A DNA stretch of 64,000 nucleotides from G963663615 sp963663615 (GCA_963663615.1 OY760517.1:744001-808000), one strand, 5' to 3'. Numbered from the stretch's first letter, positions 16,431-27,183 are shown. Made by a program: numbers and translations. The notes: generated by a model not told the origin, from the letters alone.

Positions 16431-18383
16431 GTGACAAAAGAAGCAGCACAGAAAAATTACAGTGCTTCCAATATTAACGTACTAAAAGGTCTTGAAGCTG
16501 TTAGAAAAAGACCTGCAATGTACATTGGTGATATTGGTATGCGCGGTTTGCACCATTTGGTGAATGAAATTGTTGATAACAGTATTGATGAGGCGTTAGC
16601 CGGATATAATGATTATATTGAAGTGCTTTTGCATAATGATGGTTCTGTTTCGGTTTCTGACCACGGACGTGGTATTCCGGTTGACTTGCATCCGATTGAA
16701 AAAAAATCTGCCCTCGAAATTGTTATGACTGTACTTCATGCCGGTGGTAAATTCGATAAAGATTCCTACAAGGTTTCGGGTGGTTTGCACGGTGTTGGTG
16801 TATCAGTTGTTAATGCACTTTCCGAATGGGTTTCGGTTATAGTTAAACGCCAGGGTAAAATGTACCAGCAGGAGTACGATAGAGGTATTCCTCGTTATGA
16901 AGTTAAGGAAATTGGTTCTTCCGATCCTGATGATAATGGTACTACTACCCGTTTTATGCCCGATGGTGAAATATTTAAGGTAACCGAGTTCAAGTTCGAA
17001 ACTCTTGCCGAAAGAATGAGAGAGCTTGCATACCTTAATAAAAATGTTAAGATCGTTATCCGTACCGAGGATAATGACCAGAGAGAAGAATACCATTTTA
17101 AAGGTGGTATTGCCGAGTTTGTAACATATCTTGATGAAACTCGTAATCCTATTCACGACCCCGTTTATATTGAAGGCGAAAAAGATAATGTGCCAGTTGA
17201 AATTGCCTTTGAATATACTGGCAGCTATGCTGATAATATTCATACTTATGTAAATAATATTAATACTCACGAAGGTGGTACGCACCTTTCAGGCTTTAAA
17301 ACTGCTCTTACTCGTACATTAAATAACTACGCTGTTAAAAATAAACTGGTTAAGGATAATAGCAAAATTAACCTTACTGGTGATGACTTCCGTGAAGGTT
17401 TAACTGCTGTTATTTCTGTTAAAGTAATGGAACCACAGTTTGAAGGTCAGACCAAAACCAAACTTGGTAATAGTGAAGTTAAATCGGCTGTTGAAACTTT
17501 GGTTAACGAAAAGCTTGCCGAATTCCTGGAAGAACATCCCGGTATTGGTAAAAAAATTATAGAAAAATGTTTACGTGCTGCCGAAGCCCGTGAAGCTGCA
17601 AGAAAAGCACGCGATCTGGTTAGAAGAAAGAATGCACTGGATTCTGCTTCGCTACCTGGTAAACTTGCCGATTGTTCTATTAACGATCCTGAACATTGTG
17701 AAGTTTACATCGTGGAAGGTGACTCTGCGGGTGGTTCTGCCAAGCAGGGACGTGATAGAAGATTCCAGGCTATTTTGCCTATCAAGGGTAAAATTCTAAA
17801 TGTTGAAAAAGCCAAAATAAATAAAATACTGGAAAGCGGTGAAATAAAGGCTATGATTGCAGCTATTGGTGCTGGTATTGGTGCCGATTTTGATGCTGAA
17901 AAATCGCGTTATGGTAAAATTATTATTATGACGGATGCTGACGTTGACGGAAGCCATATCCGTACGCTTTTGTTAACGTTCTTTTACAGATATATGAAAG
18001 ACTTGATTACTTCCGGTAAAGTTTATATTGCTCAGCCGCCATTATACAAGGTTAAAAAAGGGAAGGAAGAGCATTACGCCTATGATGATGATGAAAGAGA
18101 TGTTATTATTGCACGTATGAAAAAAGGTGTTTCAGAAGATAAACTTGATGAATACGGTGTCCCTAAAAATGTAACAATCTCCAGATATAAAGGTCTTGGT
18201 GAAATGAATCCCGATCAGCTTTGGGATACTACTATGAACCCTGAAACAAGAACAGTTCTTAAGGTTAACCTTGAAACTGCCCTTGCTACTGATAAAATAT
18301 TTGAAACTCTTATGGGTGATGTTGTTGAACCAAGACGTGCATTTATCGAGAAGCATGCAAAGTATGCTAATCTGGATATTTAA
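16431..18383 (+). CDS. gyrB: DNA gyrase subunit B
   Basis: This is a 650-residue type IIA topoisomerase ATPase subunit. It has the GHKL nucleotide site (LVNEIVDNSIDEALAGY, SDHGRGIPVD, GGLHGVGVSVVNALS), the transducer domain, and the Toprim domain with EGDSAGGSAKQGRDR and the acidic DADVDGSHIRTLLL. The C-terminus has the expected GLGEMNPDQLWDTTMNPETR. Its length lacks the roughly 170-residue insertion found in some Gram-negative enzymes. The start is GTG at 16431, behind a weak AGGTAA site; the following residues fit the normal GyrB beginning (YSASNINVLKGLEAVRKRPAMYIGD). Confidence 0.97.
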   Translation: MTKEAAQKNYSASNINVLKGLEAVRKRPAMYIGDIGMRGLHHLVNEIVDNSIDEALAGYNDYIEVLLHNDGSVSVSDHGRGIPVDLHPIEKKSALEIVMTVLHAGGKFDKDSYKVSGGLHGVGVSVVNALSEWVSVIVKRQGKMYQQEYDRGIPRYEVKEIGSSDPDDNGTTTRFMPDGEIFKVTEFKFETLAERMRELAYLNKNVKIVIRTEDNDQREEYHFKGGIAEFVTYLDETRNPIHDPVYIEGEKDNVPVEIAFEYTGSYADNIHTYVNNINTHEGGTHLSGFKTALTRTLNNYAVKNKLVKDNSKINLTGDDFREGLTAVISVKVMEPQFEGQTKTKLGNSEVKSAVETLVNEKLAEFLEEHPGIGKKIIEKCLRAAEAREAARKARDLVRRKNALDSASLPGKLADCSINDPEHCEVYIVEGDSAGGSAKQGRDRRFQAILPIKGKILNVEKAKINKILESGEIKAMIAAIGAGIGADFDAEKSRYGKIIIMTDADVDGSHIRTLLLTFFYRYMKDLITSGKVYIAQPPLYKVKKGKEEHYAYDDDERDVIIARMKKGVSEDKLDEYGVPKNVTISRYKGLGEMNPDQLWDTTMNPETRTVLKVNLETALATDKIFETLMGDVVEPRRAFIEKHAKYANLDI

Positions 18384-18417
18384 TTAACGAAATTCTAATT
18401 ATGATGATAAAATAGAT

Positions 18418-20925
18418 ATGGATGCGAATTTACAAAAAGAAATACCGGTATCGTTAGAAGATGAAATGAAATCGTCCTATATCGATTATGCAATGTCGGT
18501 TATTGTTGCCCGTGCCTTGCCTGATGTTAGAGATGGTTTGAAACCGGTACACAGACGAGTTCTTTATGGTATGTCTGAACTGGGACTTAGCTATAACAAA
18601 TCATATAAAAAATCAGCCAGGATTGTGGGTGAGGTGCTAGGTAAGTATCACCCTCATGGCGATAGTGCTGTTTATGATACAATGGTTCGTATGGTTCAGG
18701 ATTTCTCATTACGCTATCCGCTTGTTGACGGACAGGGTAACTATGGCTCGGTGGATGGTGACTCGGCTGCTGCGATGCGTTATACGGAAGCTCGAATGGC
18801 ACGTATTGCTGATGAGATGTTAAGAGACCTTGATAAAAACACTGTTAATTTTACTTCAAACTTTGATGAGTCGTTACAGGAACCAACCGTACTTCCTTCA
18901 TACCTGCCAAACCTGTTGGTTAATGGCTCAAGCGGTATTGCTGTGGGTATGGCAACAAACATTCCACCGCATAACTTGCGCGAAGTAATTGATGGCGTAA
19001 TGGCTCAAATTAATAACCCTGATATTACTATTGCCGAGTTGATGGAGCATATTAAAGCACCCGACTTTCCAACGGCTGGTATTATTTACGGTTACGATGG
19101 TGTTAAGGAAGCTTACGAAACTGGTCGCGGTAAAATTATTCTTCGTGCAAAAGCAAATATAGAAACACATAAAAATGATCGTGAAAGTATTGTAATTACT
19201 GAAATACCTTATCAGGTTAACAAGGCTCGTCTTATTGAAAAGATTGCTGAACTTGTTCGTCATGGTAAAATAAATGGTATTTCAAACGTACGTGATGAAT
19301 CTGACAGGGACGGTCTTCGTATTGTAATTGAATTAAAAAGAGACGGTCAGCCGCCAGTTATTCTAAACCAGCTTTATAAACATACCCAGATGCAGGTAAC
19401 ATTTGGTGTTATTATGCTTGCACTGGAAAACGGAATTCCAAAAGTTCATACTCTTAAAGGTGCTATTGGTCATTACATCAATCACCGTATGGATGTGCTT
19501 ATACGCAGAACAAAGTATGAACTTGAAGCTGCCGAAAGACGTGCTCATATTTTGGAAGGTTATATAATAGCTCTTGATAACATTGATGAAGTTATTGAAA
19601 CTATCAAAAAATCGGCTGATACCGAAACTGCCAAAAATAACCTGATGAGCAGATTCAAACTTTCCGAGATTCAGGCTAAGGCAATTCTCGAAATGCGTTT
19701 GCAGAGACTTACTGGTCTGGAAAGACAGAAAATTGAAGATGAATACAAGGAAATTTTACAGTTAATAGAAAAACTAAACTTTATTTTGGATAACGAACCT
19801 GAACGTTACAGAATTATCAAGGCAGAACTTCTTGAAGTTAGGGAACGTTACGGTGATGACAGACGTACCGAAGTAGTTTACAGTTCAAAAGAGTTTTCAA
19901 TTGAAGATATGATTGCCGAGGAAGATGTTGTTGTTACAATATCTCACAGTGGTTTTATCAAGCGTTTCCCAGTTAGTGGTTACCGCAGACAGGCTCGTGG
20001 TGGCAAAGGTGTAACCGGTGCCGGTACCAAGGATGAAGACTTTATTGAACATATGTTTATTGCTTCTACGCATCATTACATTATGTTCTTTACTGATCAT
20101 GGACGCTGTTACTGGCTCAAGGTTCATGAAGTACCGGAAGCTAGCAGAACTAGTCGTGGCAGATCTATTCTTAATCTTCTTGAAAAAGACAGGGAAGAAA
20201 AAATTACAGCATTTATTTCGGTTAAAGAATTTAGCGATGAGCTTAACCTGATGATGTTTACCAAAATGGGTACTGTTAAGAAAACCAAACTTTCTGCTTA
20301 CTCAAATATCCGCCGTGGTGGTATTAATGCAATTAACCTGGTTGAAGGTGACAAGCTGATTGAGGTTAAACTTACCGATGGTACTCAGGATGTTGTAATT
20401 GGTACTCATAACGGCATGGCAATAAGATTTAATGAAAGCGATGTTCGCGAAATGGGTCGTGTTGCAACTGGTGTACGCGGTATAAAACTTAACGATGGCG
20501 ACTTTGTTATCGGCTCCGTTGTTGTCCGCAGATCGGGTACATTACTTTGTGTTACTGATAAGGGTTACGGCAAGCGTACTGCTATTGATGATTACAGATT
20601 AACCAGACGTGGCGGTAAAGGTGTAATAACTGTTAAAACCGGAGACAAGAATGGTAAGCTTATGGCTATCATGGAAGTGCTTGATACAGATGAATTGGTT
20701 ATTATTACTGAAAAAGCATTTGTAATACGCCAGGCAATCTCTGAATTGCGTGTAATGGGTAGAAATACTCTCGGTGTTAAGGTTATACGTCTTGTTGACG
20801 ATGATTCAATTGCTGATATAGCAAAAGTTGTTAAGGAAGATGATGCACCTGAAAATGGTGAAAACGATAACGATGATACCCCGCCCGATGGACCACCGAA
20901 AGATGAAGAATTATCACTATTCTAA
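18418..20925 (+). CDS. gyrA: DNA gyrase subunit A
   Basis: This is the 835-residue breakage-reunion subunit of gyrase. The active-site tyrosine is Y122 in AMRYTEARM. The quinolone region reads HPHGDSAVYDTMVRM, with S83 and D87 in the same numbering as E. coli, so no classical resistance change is present. The C-terminal DNA-wrapping pinwheel follows from about residue 505 and includes a GyrA-box-like RRGGKGV segment, with an acidic tail (DDAPENGENDNDDTPPDGPP). It is 34 bp after gyrB and is closed by a strong terminator. Confidence 0.97.
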   Translation: MDANLQKEIPVSLEDEMKSSYIDYAMSVIVARALPDVRDGLKPVHRRVLYGMSELGLSYNKSYKKSARIVGEVLGKYHPHGDSAVYDTMVRMVQDFSLRYPLVDGQGNYGSVDGDSAAAMRYTEARMARIADEMLRDLDKNTVNFTSNFDESLQEPTVLPSYLPNLLVNGSSGIAVGMATNIPPHNLREVIDGVMAQINNPDITIAELMEHIKAPDFPTAGIIYGYDGVKEAYETGRGKIILRAKANIETHKNDRESIVITEIPYQVNKARLIEKIAELVRHGKINGISNVRDESDRDGLRIVIELKRDGQPPVILNQLYKHTQMQVTFGVIMLALENGIPKVHTLKGAIGHYINHRMDVLIRRTKYELEAAERRAHILEGYIIALDNIDEVIETIKKSADTETAKNNLMSRFKLSEIQAKAILEMRLQRLTGLERQKIEDEYKEILQLIEKLNFILDNEPERYRIIKAELLEVRERYGDDRRTEVVYSSKEFSIEDMIAEEDVVVTISHSGFIKRFPVSGYRRQARGGKGVTGAGTKDEDFIEHMFIASTHHYIMFFTDHGRCYWLKVHEVPEASRTSRGRSILNLLEKDREEKITAFISVKEFSDELNLMMFTKMGTVKKTKLSAYSNIRRGGINAINLVEGDKLIEVKLTDGTQDVVIGTHNGMAIRFNESDVREMGRVATGVRGIKLNDGDFVIGSVVVRRSGTLLCVTDKGYGKRTAIDDYRLTRRGGKGVITVKTGDKNGKLMAIMEVLDTDELVIITEKAFVIRQAISELRVMGRNTLGVKVIRLVDDDSIADIAKVVKEDDAPENGENDNDDTPPDGPPKDEELSLF

Positions 20926-20932
20926 ATAAACT

Positions 20933-20966
20933 AAGCCCTCCCTAAAACGGAGGGCTTAACTTTTTT
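20933..20966 (+). terminator. intrinsic terminator after gyrA
   Basis: A perfect 9-bp stem, AAGCCCTCC (20933-20941) with GGAGGGCTT (20949-20957), is followed by AAC and a run of T. It ends the dnaN-gyrA operon. Confidence 0.93.
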
Positions 20967-21105
20967 ATAGCAGATACTGAAATACTATTTAATAAGTTTT
21001 AGTTAAGAGTAACGTTACTAGCTGCATACAATTCGTACAATTGGTATTTACACCAGCCCCAAAATTTATTAACTTGCTACTTGTTGTTTTTTATTGAGGA
21101 ACAAA

Positions 21106-22959
21106 ATGCGCACTTCTATAATCTTTTTACTATCAGTTTTATTTGTTAACACACTAACCGCCCAAAAATTATTTACCCCTTTGGAATTCCAGGATGCTAT
21201 AAAGAAAGGAACCCGAACATATTCAGGAGTACCTGGCTTAAAATATTGGGTGAACAAATCCGAATACGAAATCGATGTGAAGTTTGATCCTTCGGAGTTG
21301 AAAATATCCGGTAAGGAAAAAGTGAAATATTATAATAATAGTCCCGACTCACTAAAAAAGGTACAGTTTAAACTTTACCAGAAAATTTACAGGAAAGGTA
21401 ATTCGCGTCAGTTTGGCTTGCCCCCTTCAGCTATAACTGAAGGTGTAAATCTTAATTCCATAACCGTAAACGGCGATAAAATATCTCTTGATACTGATGA
21501 CAGAATGATTAGTCATACTGCAACCACATTTTTAGTAAGTCCGGATAAAAAAATTGCACCCGGTTCGGTTACCACCTTTACGATTGATTGGGATTACAAG
21601 GTGCCACCTCACACCCCTGTTCGTGGTGGTACTTACTCCGATAGTGTATGGTTTCACAGTTATTTTTATCCGCAAATTGCTGTATATGATGATATTGATG
21701 GTTGGGATAAATCAGAATATGATGGCTACACCGAAACGTATAATGATCAGAATAGCTACAGTGTAAATATCACTTTACCCGATACGCTACTTTGCTGGGC
21801 AACCGGTGTGTTGCAAAACCCGGCTGATTTATTAAGCGAAAAGGTATTAGCTAAGTATAACGAAGCACATAAAAGTGCCGAGGTTGTTCATATTACCAAA
21901 ACCGGCGATAAAAATGTTTTGCAAAAAAAAGGTTGGCTAACCTGGAGTTACAAAGCTGATATGTCACCTGATTTTGCTTTTGGGTGTGCAAGTAATTATA
22001 GTTGGGATGCTTCTACCGTTACTTTGAAAAATGGTAACAAGGTATTTGTTGATGCCGGTTACTCAACCTTTGCCGATGATTTTGTTAAGGTTGCCAAAAT
22101 TGCACATAATGTAGTAAAATATTTTTCGGAAGATTTGCCAGGTGTACCTTACCCATATCCGGTAATATCGGTATTTAATGGTGGTGGTGGAATGGAATTT
22201 CCGATGATTGTTAATAACGGTACATATCATGATGATATGAATGGTACTGTTATGTTAACTGCTCACGAAATTGCACATACTTACTTTCCTTTTTATATGG
22301 GTACTAATGAACGAAAATATGCGTGGATGGATGAAGGTTGGGCTCGCCTTTTCCCGGAAGATTTTCAGGCAAAATACGGAAATACAGAGGTAGCAAAGCA
22401 TTTTGCCGATGAGTATATGCACTATGCCGGTAAGCATTACGATACTCCGTTAATGGTTCCTTCAAGCGAACTTCATCGTCATTCTTATCGCACAAATGCA
22501 TACCGCAGATCGTATATTTCGTATGAAATTTTGCGTGACTTGTTTGGCAATGAAGAGTTTTTGAGGATTTTAAGAGAATACATTAGTTTGTGGCATGGCA
22601 AGCATCCCCATCCTATGGATTTCTTCAATACATTTAGTAAAGTATCAGGTAAAAACCTGGACTGGTACTGGAAAGCATGGTATTACGAATGGGGGTATCC
22701 TGATTTGGGTGTTGAATTGCATAAAGGAAAAGATAAATATAAGCTTGTAATTGTTAAAAAAGGAGCTTATCCGGTACCGGTTGAACTTAAGCTAACTTAT
22801 ACAGATGGTAGTACAGAAGTAATTAGCAAAAAAGTTGATATTTGGAATGGTTCGGAATCATTTGGTATTGAACTGGATAAAGGACTTAAGAAGGTTTACC
22901 TGAATTCAAACTGGATACCTGATATTAACTATGATGATAACGTTTTGGAATTTAAGTAA
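21106..22959 (+). CDS. secreted M1 family zinc metallopeptidase
   Basis: The 617-residue protein starts with a signal peptide (MRTSIIFLLSVLFVNTLTAQ). The ATG at 21106 is chosen because GAGGA lies 5 bases before it and the peptide then begins correctly; an in-frame TTG at 21094 would add four residues. The zinc site is HEIAH at residues 387-391 with the third ligand E410 (DEGWARL), exactly 18 residues later as in M1 aminopeptidases. GGGGMEFPMIV is a variant of the exopeptidase GxMEN motif, with Phe-Pro instead of Asn, so strict aminopeptidase activity is uncertain. It leads a run of four close genes (3, 3 and 6 bp gaps) with two histidine kinases and a PAP2 protein. Confidence 0.9.
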   Translation: MRTSIIFLLSVLFVNTLTAQKLFTPLEFQDAIKKGTRTYSGVPGLKYWVNKSEYEIDVKFDPSELKISGKEKVKYYNNSPDSLKKVQFKLYQKIYRKGNSRQFGLPPSAITEGVNLNSITVNGDKISLDTDDRMISHTATTFLVSPDKKIAPGSVTTFTIDWDYKVPPHTPVRGGTYSDSVWFHSYFYPQIAVYDDIDGWDKSEYDGYTETYNDQNSYSVNITLPDTLLCWATGVLQNPADLLSEKVLAKYNEAHKSAEVVHITKTGDKNVLQKKGWLTWSYKADMSPDFAFGCASNYSWDASTVTLKNGNKVFVDAGYSTFADDFVKVAKIAHNVVKYFSEDLPGVPYPYPVISVFNGGGGMEFPMIVNNGTYHDDMNGTVMLTAHEIAHTYFPFYMGTNERKYAWMDEGWARLFPEDFQAKYGNTEVAKHFADEYMHYAGKHYDTPLMVPSSELHRHSYRTNAYRRSYISYEILRDLFGNEEFLRILREYISLWHGKHPHPMDFFNTFSKVSGKNLDWYWKAWYYEWGYPDLGVELHKGKDKYKLVIVKKGAYPVPVELKLTYTDGSTEVISKKVDIWNGSESFGIELDKGLKKVYLNSNWIPDINYDDNVLEFK

Positions 22960-22962
22960 AAA

Positions 22963-24126
22963 ATGGATAAAGAAAATCTTAACTATGATTTACAGGAGTA
23001 TGCAAAACTATTAGAGGAAAAAGTTGATTCTGCTGCTTCTGAAATATCGAAATACAAAAAAATATTTGAAGAATCGCCTGATTTGTTTCTGGTAATAGAT
23101 GGTGATACTGCAACCATTGAGGAAGCTAATCCTGTTTGCGAAACTATAACCGGATATACACAGGAGGAGATAGTTGGGAGACCTGATTCTGATTTGTTTG
23201 TTAAGTGGGATTCGGAAAGAACTGAATCGGTTCTTGACCATACCAAAATGTACGGTTCCGTCCTTTCATCACGCATGCTCAGGAAGAAAGATGGTAGCTC
23301 AATTCCTGTGGATTTAACTATTAACACATTGAAGAATGATGACCATAACCTGATTATAGTTGCTGTTCGAGATATTACCGAACGAGTTGAACAGGAAGAA
23401 CAAATAAACAGGATGAATAAAGAGCTAAAGGCACTTAATGCTTCCAAAGACAAATTCTTTTCAATTTTGGCTCATGATCTAAAGAACTTGTTCGGTACTC
23501 TAATTGGATTTTCCGACATACTGAATTTTGAATATAACGAGCTTGAGGAGAAGGAAAAAGAGTTTTTTATTTCTAAAATATTCAATATTTCCAAAAATTC
23601 ATACGAACTACTAACTAATCTATTGGATTGGGCAAGATCGCAATCTGGCAGAATGGAATTTAATCCGGAACAATTTGAATTAACTGATGTTGCAGATGAT
23701 GTACTAAAATTATTATCCCCCTCGGCTGAAAAGAAAAATATAACCATTATCAAAGATATTCCGTCCCAAACACAACTGCTGGGCAATATTAATATGGTTA
23801 AAACAATTTTAAGAAACCTTGTTTCGAACTCAATAAAATTTACAAAAGATAATGGTGAAATAAGAATCCATTTCCAGGAGAAGGGGGGTTACGCTGAAAT
23901 TTCCGTTATTGATAACGGTAGTGGTATGTCGAGAGAACAGCTTTCAGCTTTATTTAGTATTGAAAAAATTAAAACTTCTGTCGATAATGAGGACATGCAA
24001 GGAACCGGTTTAGGTTTAGTGCTATGTAAGGAATTTTGCGAAAAACATAATGGAAGGATATGGGCAGAAAGTACCCCCGGTAAAGGGAGTATTTTTACCT
24101 TTACTATTCCGTTGTTTTTTGAATAA
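22963..24126 (+). CDS. PAS domain sensor histidine kinase (soluble)
   Basis: This 387-residue kinase has no membrane segment. It has a short N-terminal coiled coil, a PAS domain (about 35-150, with FEESPDLFLVIDGDTATIEEANP and a C-terminal PAC part VAVRDITERVEQEEQ), a HisKA dimerisation helix with the phosphorylated H171 (FFSILAHDLKN) and a HATPase domain with VIDNGSGMS and GTGLGLVLC. It senses an unknown cytoplasmic signal. The start lies 3 bp after the peptidase gene and the stop lies 3 bp before the propeller kinase. No response regulator is adjacent, so the phosphoryl acceptor is encoded elsewhere. Confidence 0.93.
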   Translation: MDKENLNYDLQEYAKLLEEKVDSAASEISKYKKIFEESPDLFLVIDGDTATIEEANPVCETITGYTQEEIVGRPDSDLFVKWDSERTESVLDHTKMYGSVLSSRMLRKKDGSSIPVDLTINTLKNDDHNLIIVAVRDITERVEQEEQINRMNKELKALNASKDKFFSILAHDLKNLFGTLIGFSDILNFEYNELEEKEKEFFISKIFNISKNSYELLTNLLDWARSQSGRMEFNPEQFELTDVADDVLKLLSPSAEKKNITIIKDIPSQTQLLGNINMVKTILRNLVSNSIKFTKDNGEIRIHFQEKGGYAEISVIDNGSGMSREQLSALFSIEKIKTSVDNEDMQGTGLGLVLCKEFCEKHNGRIWAESTPGKGSIFTFTIPLFFE

Positions 24127-24129
24127 AAT

Positions 24130-27100
24130 ATGATAAAACATCTACTAATTATATATTGCCTTTTAGCTGGACTCCTCTCAGCTCAAACAGAATATTTTGA
24201 AAGACTTTCTAATAATGAAGGATTGCCACAATCACAAGTCTATGATATTTTGCAGGGACACGATGGATATTTGTGGATAGCTACCGGTGGTGGTTTGGCT
24301 CGGTATGATGGCTTCGAAATAACCACGTATAATATTGAAGATGGTTTGGCAAGTACAGTTGTATTTGCTCTGTATGAAGATTCACGACAAAATTTATGGG
24401 TCGGTACCGAAAAAGGCTTGCACTTGTTCAGAGAAGATTCTTTGTTTTATGGCATCTTTAATAATGAGCTGGATGATCTAAGAATTATTTCAATAGTGGA
24501 ATCTCCTGACTCAACTATTTGGGTTGGGACATCACATGGCTTGTATTCATTTAAGCCCTCCGATATAAAGGGAGTGAGAAAGATTGATGGTTTTGATGAC
24601 ATAATCTGGAATTTTCAGTTTGCAGCTTCTGGCGAGGCTTATGTGCTCCATGGTAATAATACCCTGAGTATTTACAGTAATAATATAATTAATAGTGCAA
24701 AGGATTATCCATCACTCCGTGATTACTATTTTTATGCAATAGAAAGAGTTGATTCAACCTTATACTTTAGTGTTGATGAAGGCTTGCTTGAGGTTTCCTC
24801 AACTGATACGGTTTTGCATAAAACAAAGTTTATTACCAAGGACTTGCTGGTTACAAGTATAACCCATAGCAAGGATGGCATGATTTGGCTTGGTGATTCA
24901 AATGGGGAAATTTTATCGTTTAAGGATGGTAAGTTTGAGAGGTTGGCTCGCCACAAGGATGAATGGGGGTATATACTTCAAGTGTTCTCGGACAGGGAAT
25001 CGGTATTGTGGATTGGTACAGACGGTAATGGAGTGGTTAAATATAATCGTAGTCCGATTGTTAACTATACAAATCCCAAGCAATTGGGAAGCAGAACCGT
25101 TTGGCAGTTTGCCGAATATGAAGATGATAAACTGTTATTTGTTACAGATGGTGCAGGAATTAAGTATATACAAAATGGTGAAATTCATAATTTCGATTTA
25201 CCTAAAGAGTACCAGAATATTAACATGCTTTCTCTTATTGTTACAAGTAAGGATGAGATATGGTTTGGTACTTATGCAAGCATATATAAAATTAGAAAAA
25301 ACGGTACAGTGCAGGCATTTGATGATCCTGCTATAAAGTACAAGGTTATTTCCAATATTGTTGAAATGAATGATGGCTCTATATTATGCATATCTCTTGA
25401 TGAAGGTTTAATTAAATTAGTTGATGACAAGTTTGAACTTATAAATGAAACAAACGGACTGCCAGAAGATGAATGCTATACTTTGCAAAAGGGGAGGGGT
25501 GATGATATCTGGATTGGTTCCAAATCCGGATTGATACTTTACAGAGATAATAAATTTACTCTTTTTAACAAGATTGAAGGTTTAACCTATAACAACATTA
25601 TTTCCCTTTATTTTGACCACAATTACCTTTATTTGGGTAGTAGCGGTGAAGGCTTGTTCAGGGTAAGTTATCCTGATGTTTCTTTGGCTGATAGTGTTAT
25701 TACTTCTGAGCGTGTAAACAAATCTGATGGTTTGCTTGATAACGAAATAATTTCGATTACTAAAGATCATGGTGGTAATTTATGGTGCGGTTCTTTACGT
25801 GGCGTTAATAAAATTATTTGGGGAGACTCAACTTTAAATGTTGCTACCTATAAAAAGCGTGATGGTTTCCTGGGTATTGAGTGTAACCAGAATGCAATTT
25901 TATGCGATAAAAATAATAATATCTGGATTGGCTCAATAAATGGTGTTTCGAAAATTTCACCTGAAAAGGAGATCAAAACGGAATATGTGCCTAAAATATT
26001 TCTGAAATCCATAAAAGCCGAAACTAATACAAATCCACCAAAAGCTAATTTTTACAAGCGTATCAAGAAAGATATTAATATAAACTTCGAACATAATAAT
26101 TTGAGAATTGAATATTCTGCTATTTCGTTAAGGCAACCACATAAATTACGTTTCAGATACAAACTGGAAGGTTTTCAAACTAACTGGTCTGACTGCACAG
26201 ATCAAAAAGTAGCAAACTATACTAACCTCCCTCCAGGAAATTACAAGTTTATGGTTAGAGCCTTCTATGAAAGTTCCTCTGTTCCACTGCATCAAAGAAT
26301 AGTTAACATAAATATTGATACTCCCTATTATAAAACACTTTGGTTTAATGCTTTTGTAATTATGGTGGTTTTAGGTCTGTTTACATTAACAGCAAAAATA
26401 AGGGAAAATAATCTCAAGCGTAATAAGGCAAAACTGGAATCAGAGGTAAAGGATCGTACTAGCGAATTAGCCGATCTGGTAAAAAGCAAAGATAAACTTA
26501 TATCAATTATATCGCATGACTTAAAAAGTCCGTTCCTTTCGGTGCTTGGCTCGGCTGATTTACTTTCATCGGATTATGATGATCTCGAAGCTGATGAACG
26601 AAAATATTTAATCAAGAATATGAATAGTTCTCTTAACAATATTTATTCCTTGCTGGAAAATTTGCTTACATGGTCTCGAATAAATATTGGCAAGGTAACA
26701 TGGTCGCCTGAAGTTTTTAACCTGAATACCCTTATAAGTGAAATTAACAAAATTTGTCAAAATATTGCTCATGGTAAAAATATTGAGATTGTTAATAATA
26801 TTCCGGCAAATTATGTACTCTATGCCGATAGGCAGATGGCATATTCGATATTTTATAATTTGGTTATAAACGGATTGAAATTTACTTTTGAAAATGGAAA
26901 CATAATTATCGAAGCTATTAAAAATGAAGATTATATTACTGTTTCGGTTAGCGATACCGGGCAGGGTATGTCGAATGATGAAATGAGCAAACTTTTTGAT
27001 TCGGAAGAGAGTTTTACAAAGCGTGGTACAAAAAACGAAAAAGGTACAGGTTTGGGTTTTATGATTATTCGCGAATTGGTTGATAAAAACTTTGGTGAAA

Positions 27101-27177
27101 TTTGGGGCAAAAGCCATGAAGGAGAAGGTACAACCTTTTACGTTAAACTTCCTGTTAGAAAGTTGAGCAATGAATAG
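24130..27177 (+). CDS. two-component propeller sensor histidine kinase
   Basis: The 1015-residue protein has a signal peptide (ending LLSAQ), then two periplasmic beta-propellers built from two-component regulator propeller repeats (recurring D..G.LWIGT/SxxGL units, about 20-620). It continues with a Y_Y_Y domain (about 640-735, YKLEGFQTNWSD, LPPGNYKFMVRA), one transmembrane helix (about 740-760), a HisKA domain with H796 (IISHDLKSP) and a HATPase domain ending near 1005 (GTGLGFMIIREL). It lacks the receiver and AraC parts of the hybrid versions known from Bacteroides. Such propellers usually sense sugars or other extracellular ligands. It is the third gene of the M1 operon. Confidence 0.93.
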   Translation: MIKHLLIIYCLLAGLLSAQTEYFERLSNNEGLPQSQVYDILQGHDGYLWIATGGGLARYDGFEITTYNIEDGLASTVVFALYEDSRQNLWVGTEKGLHLFREDSLFYGIFNNELDDLRIISIVESPDSTIWVGTSHGLYSFKPSDIKGVRKIDGFDDIIWNFQFAASGEAYVLHGNNTLSIYSNNIINSAKDYPSLRDYYFYAIERVDSTLYFSVDEGLLEVSSTDTVLHKTKFITKDLLVTSITHSKDGMIWLGDSNGEILSFKDGKFERLARHKDEWGYILQVFSDRESVLWIGTDGNGVVKYNRSPIVNYTNPKQLGSRTVWQFAEYEDDKLLFVTDGAGIKYIQNGEIHNFDLPKEYQNINMLSLIVTSKDEIWFGTYASIYKIRKNGTVQAFDDPAIKYKVISNIVEMNDGSILCISLDEGLIKLVDDKFELINETNGLPEDECYTLQKGRGDDIWIGSKSGLILYRDNKFTLFNKIEGLTYNNIISLYFDHNYLYLGSSGEGLFRVSYPDVSLADSVITSERVNKSDGLLDNEIISITKDHGGNLWCGSLRGVNKIIWGDSTLNVATYKKRDGFLGIECNQNAILCDKNNNIWIGSINGVSKISPEKEIKTEYVPKIFLKSIKAETNTNPPKANFYKRIKKDININFEHNNLRIEYSAISLRQPHKLRFRYKLEGFQTNWSDCTDQKVANYTNLPPGNYKFMVRAFYESSSVPLHQRIVNINIDTPYYKTLWFNAFVIMVVLGLFTLTAKIRENNLKRNKAKLESEVKDRTSELADLVKSKDKLISIISHDLKSPFLSVLGSADLLSSDYDDLEADERKYLIKNMNSSLNNIYSLLENLLTWSRINIGKVTWSPEVFNLNTLISEINKICQNIAHGKNIEIVNNIPANYVLYADRQMAYSIFYNLVINGLKFTFENGNIIIEAIKNEDYITVSVSDTGQGMSNDEMSKLFDSEESFTKRGTKNEKGTGLGFMIIRELVDKNFGEIWGKSHEGEGTTFYVKLPVRKLSNE

Positions 27178-27183
27178 TATATT

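Noticed and set aside
26608..27117. Long minus-strand open frame inside the propeller kinase
   Set aside because: It is the antisense shadow of the HATPase region; the + strand has clear kinase motifs.
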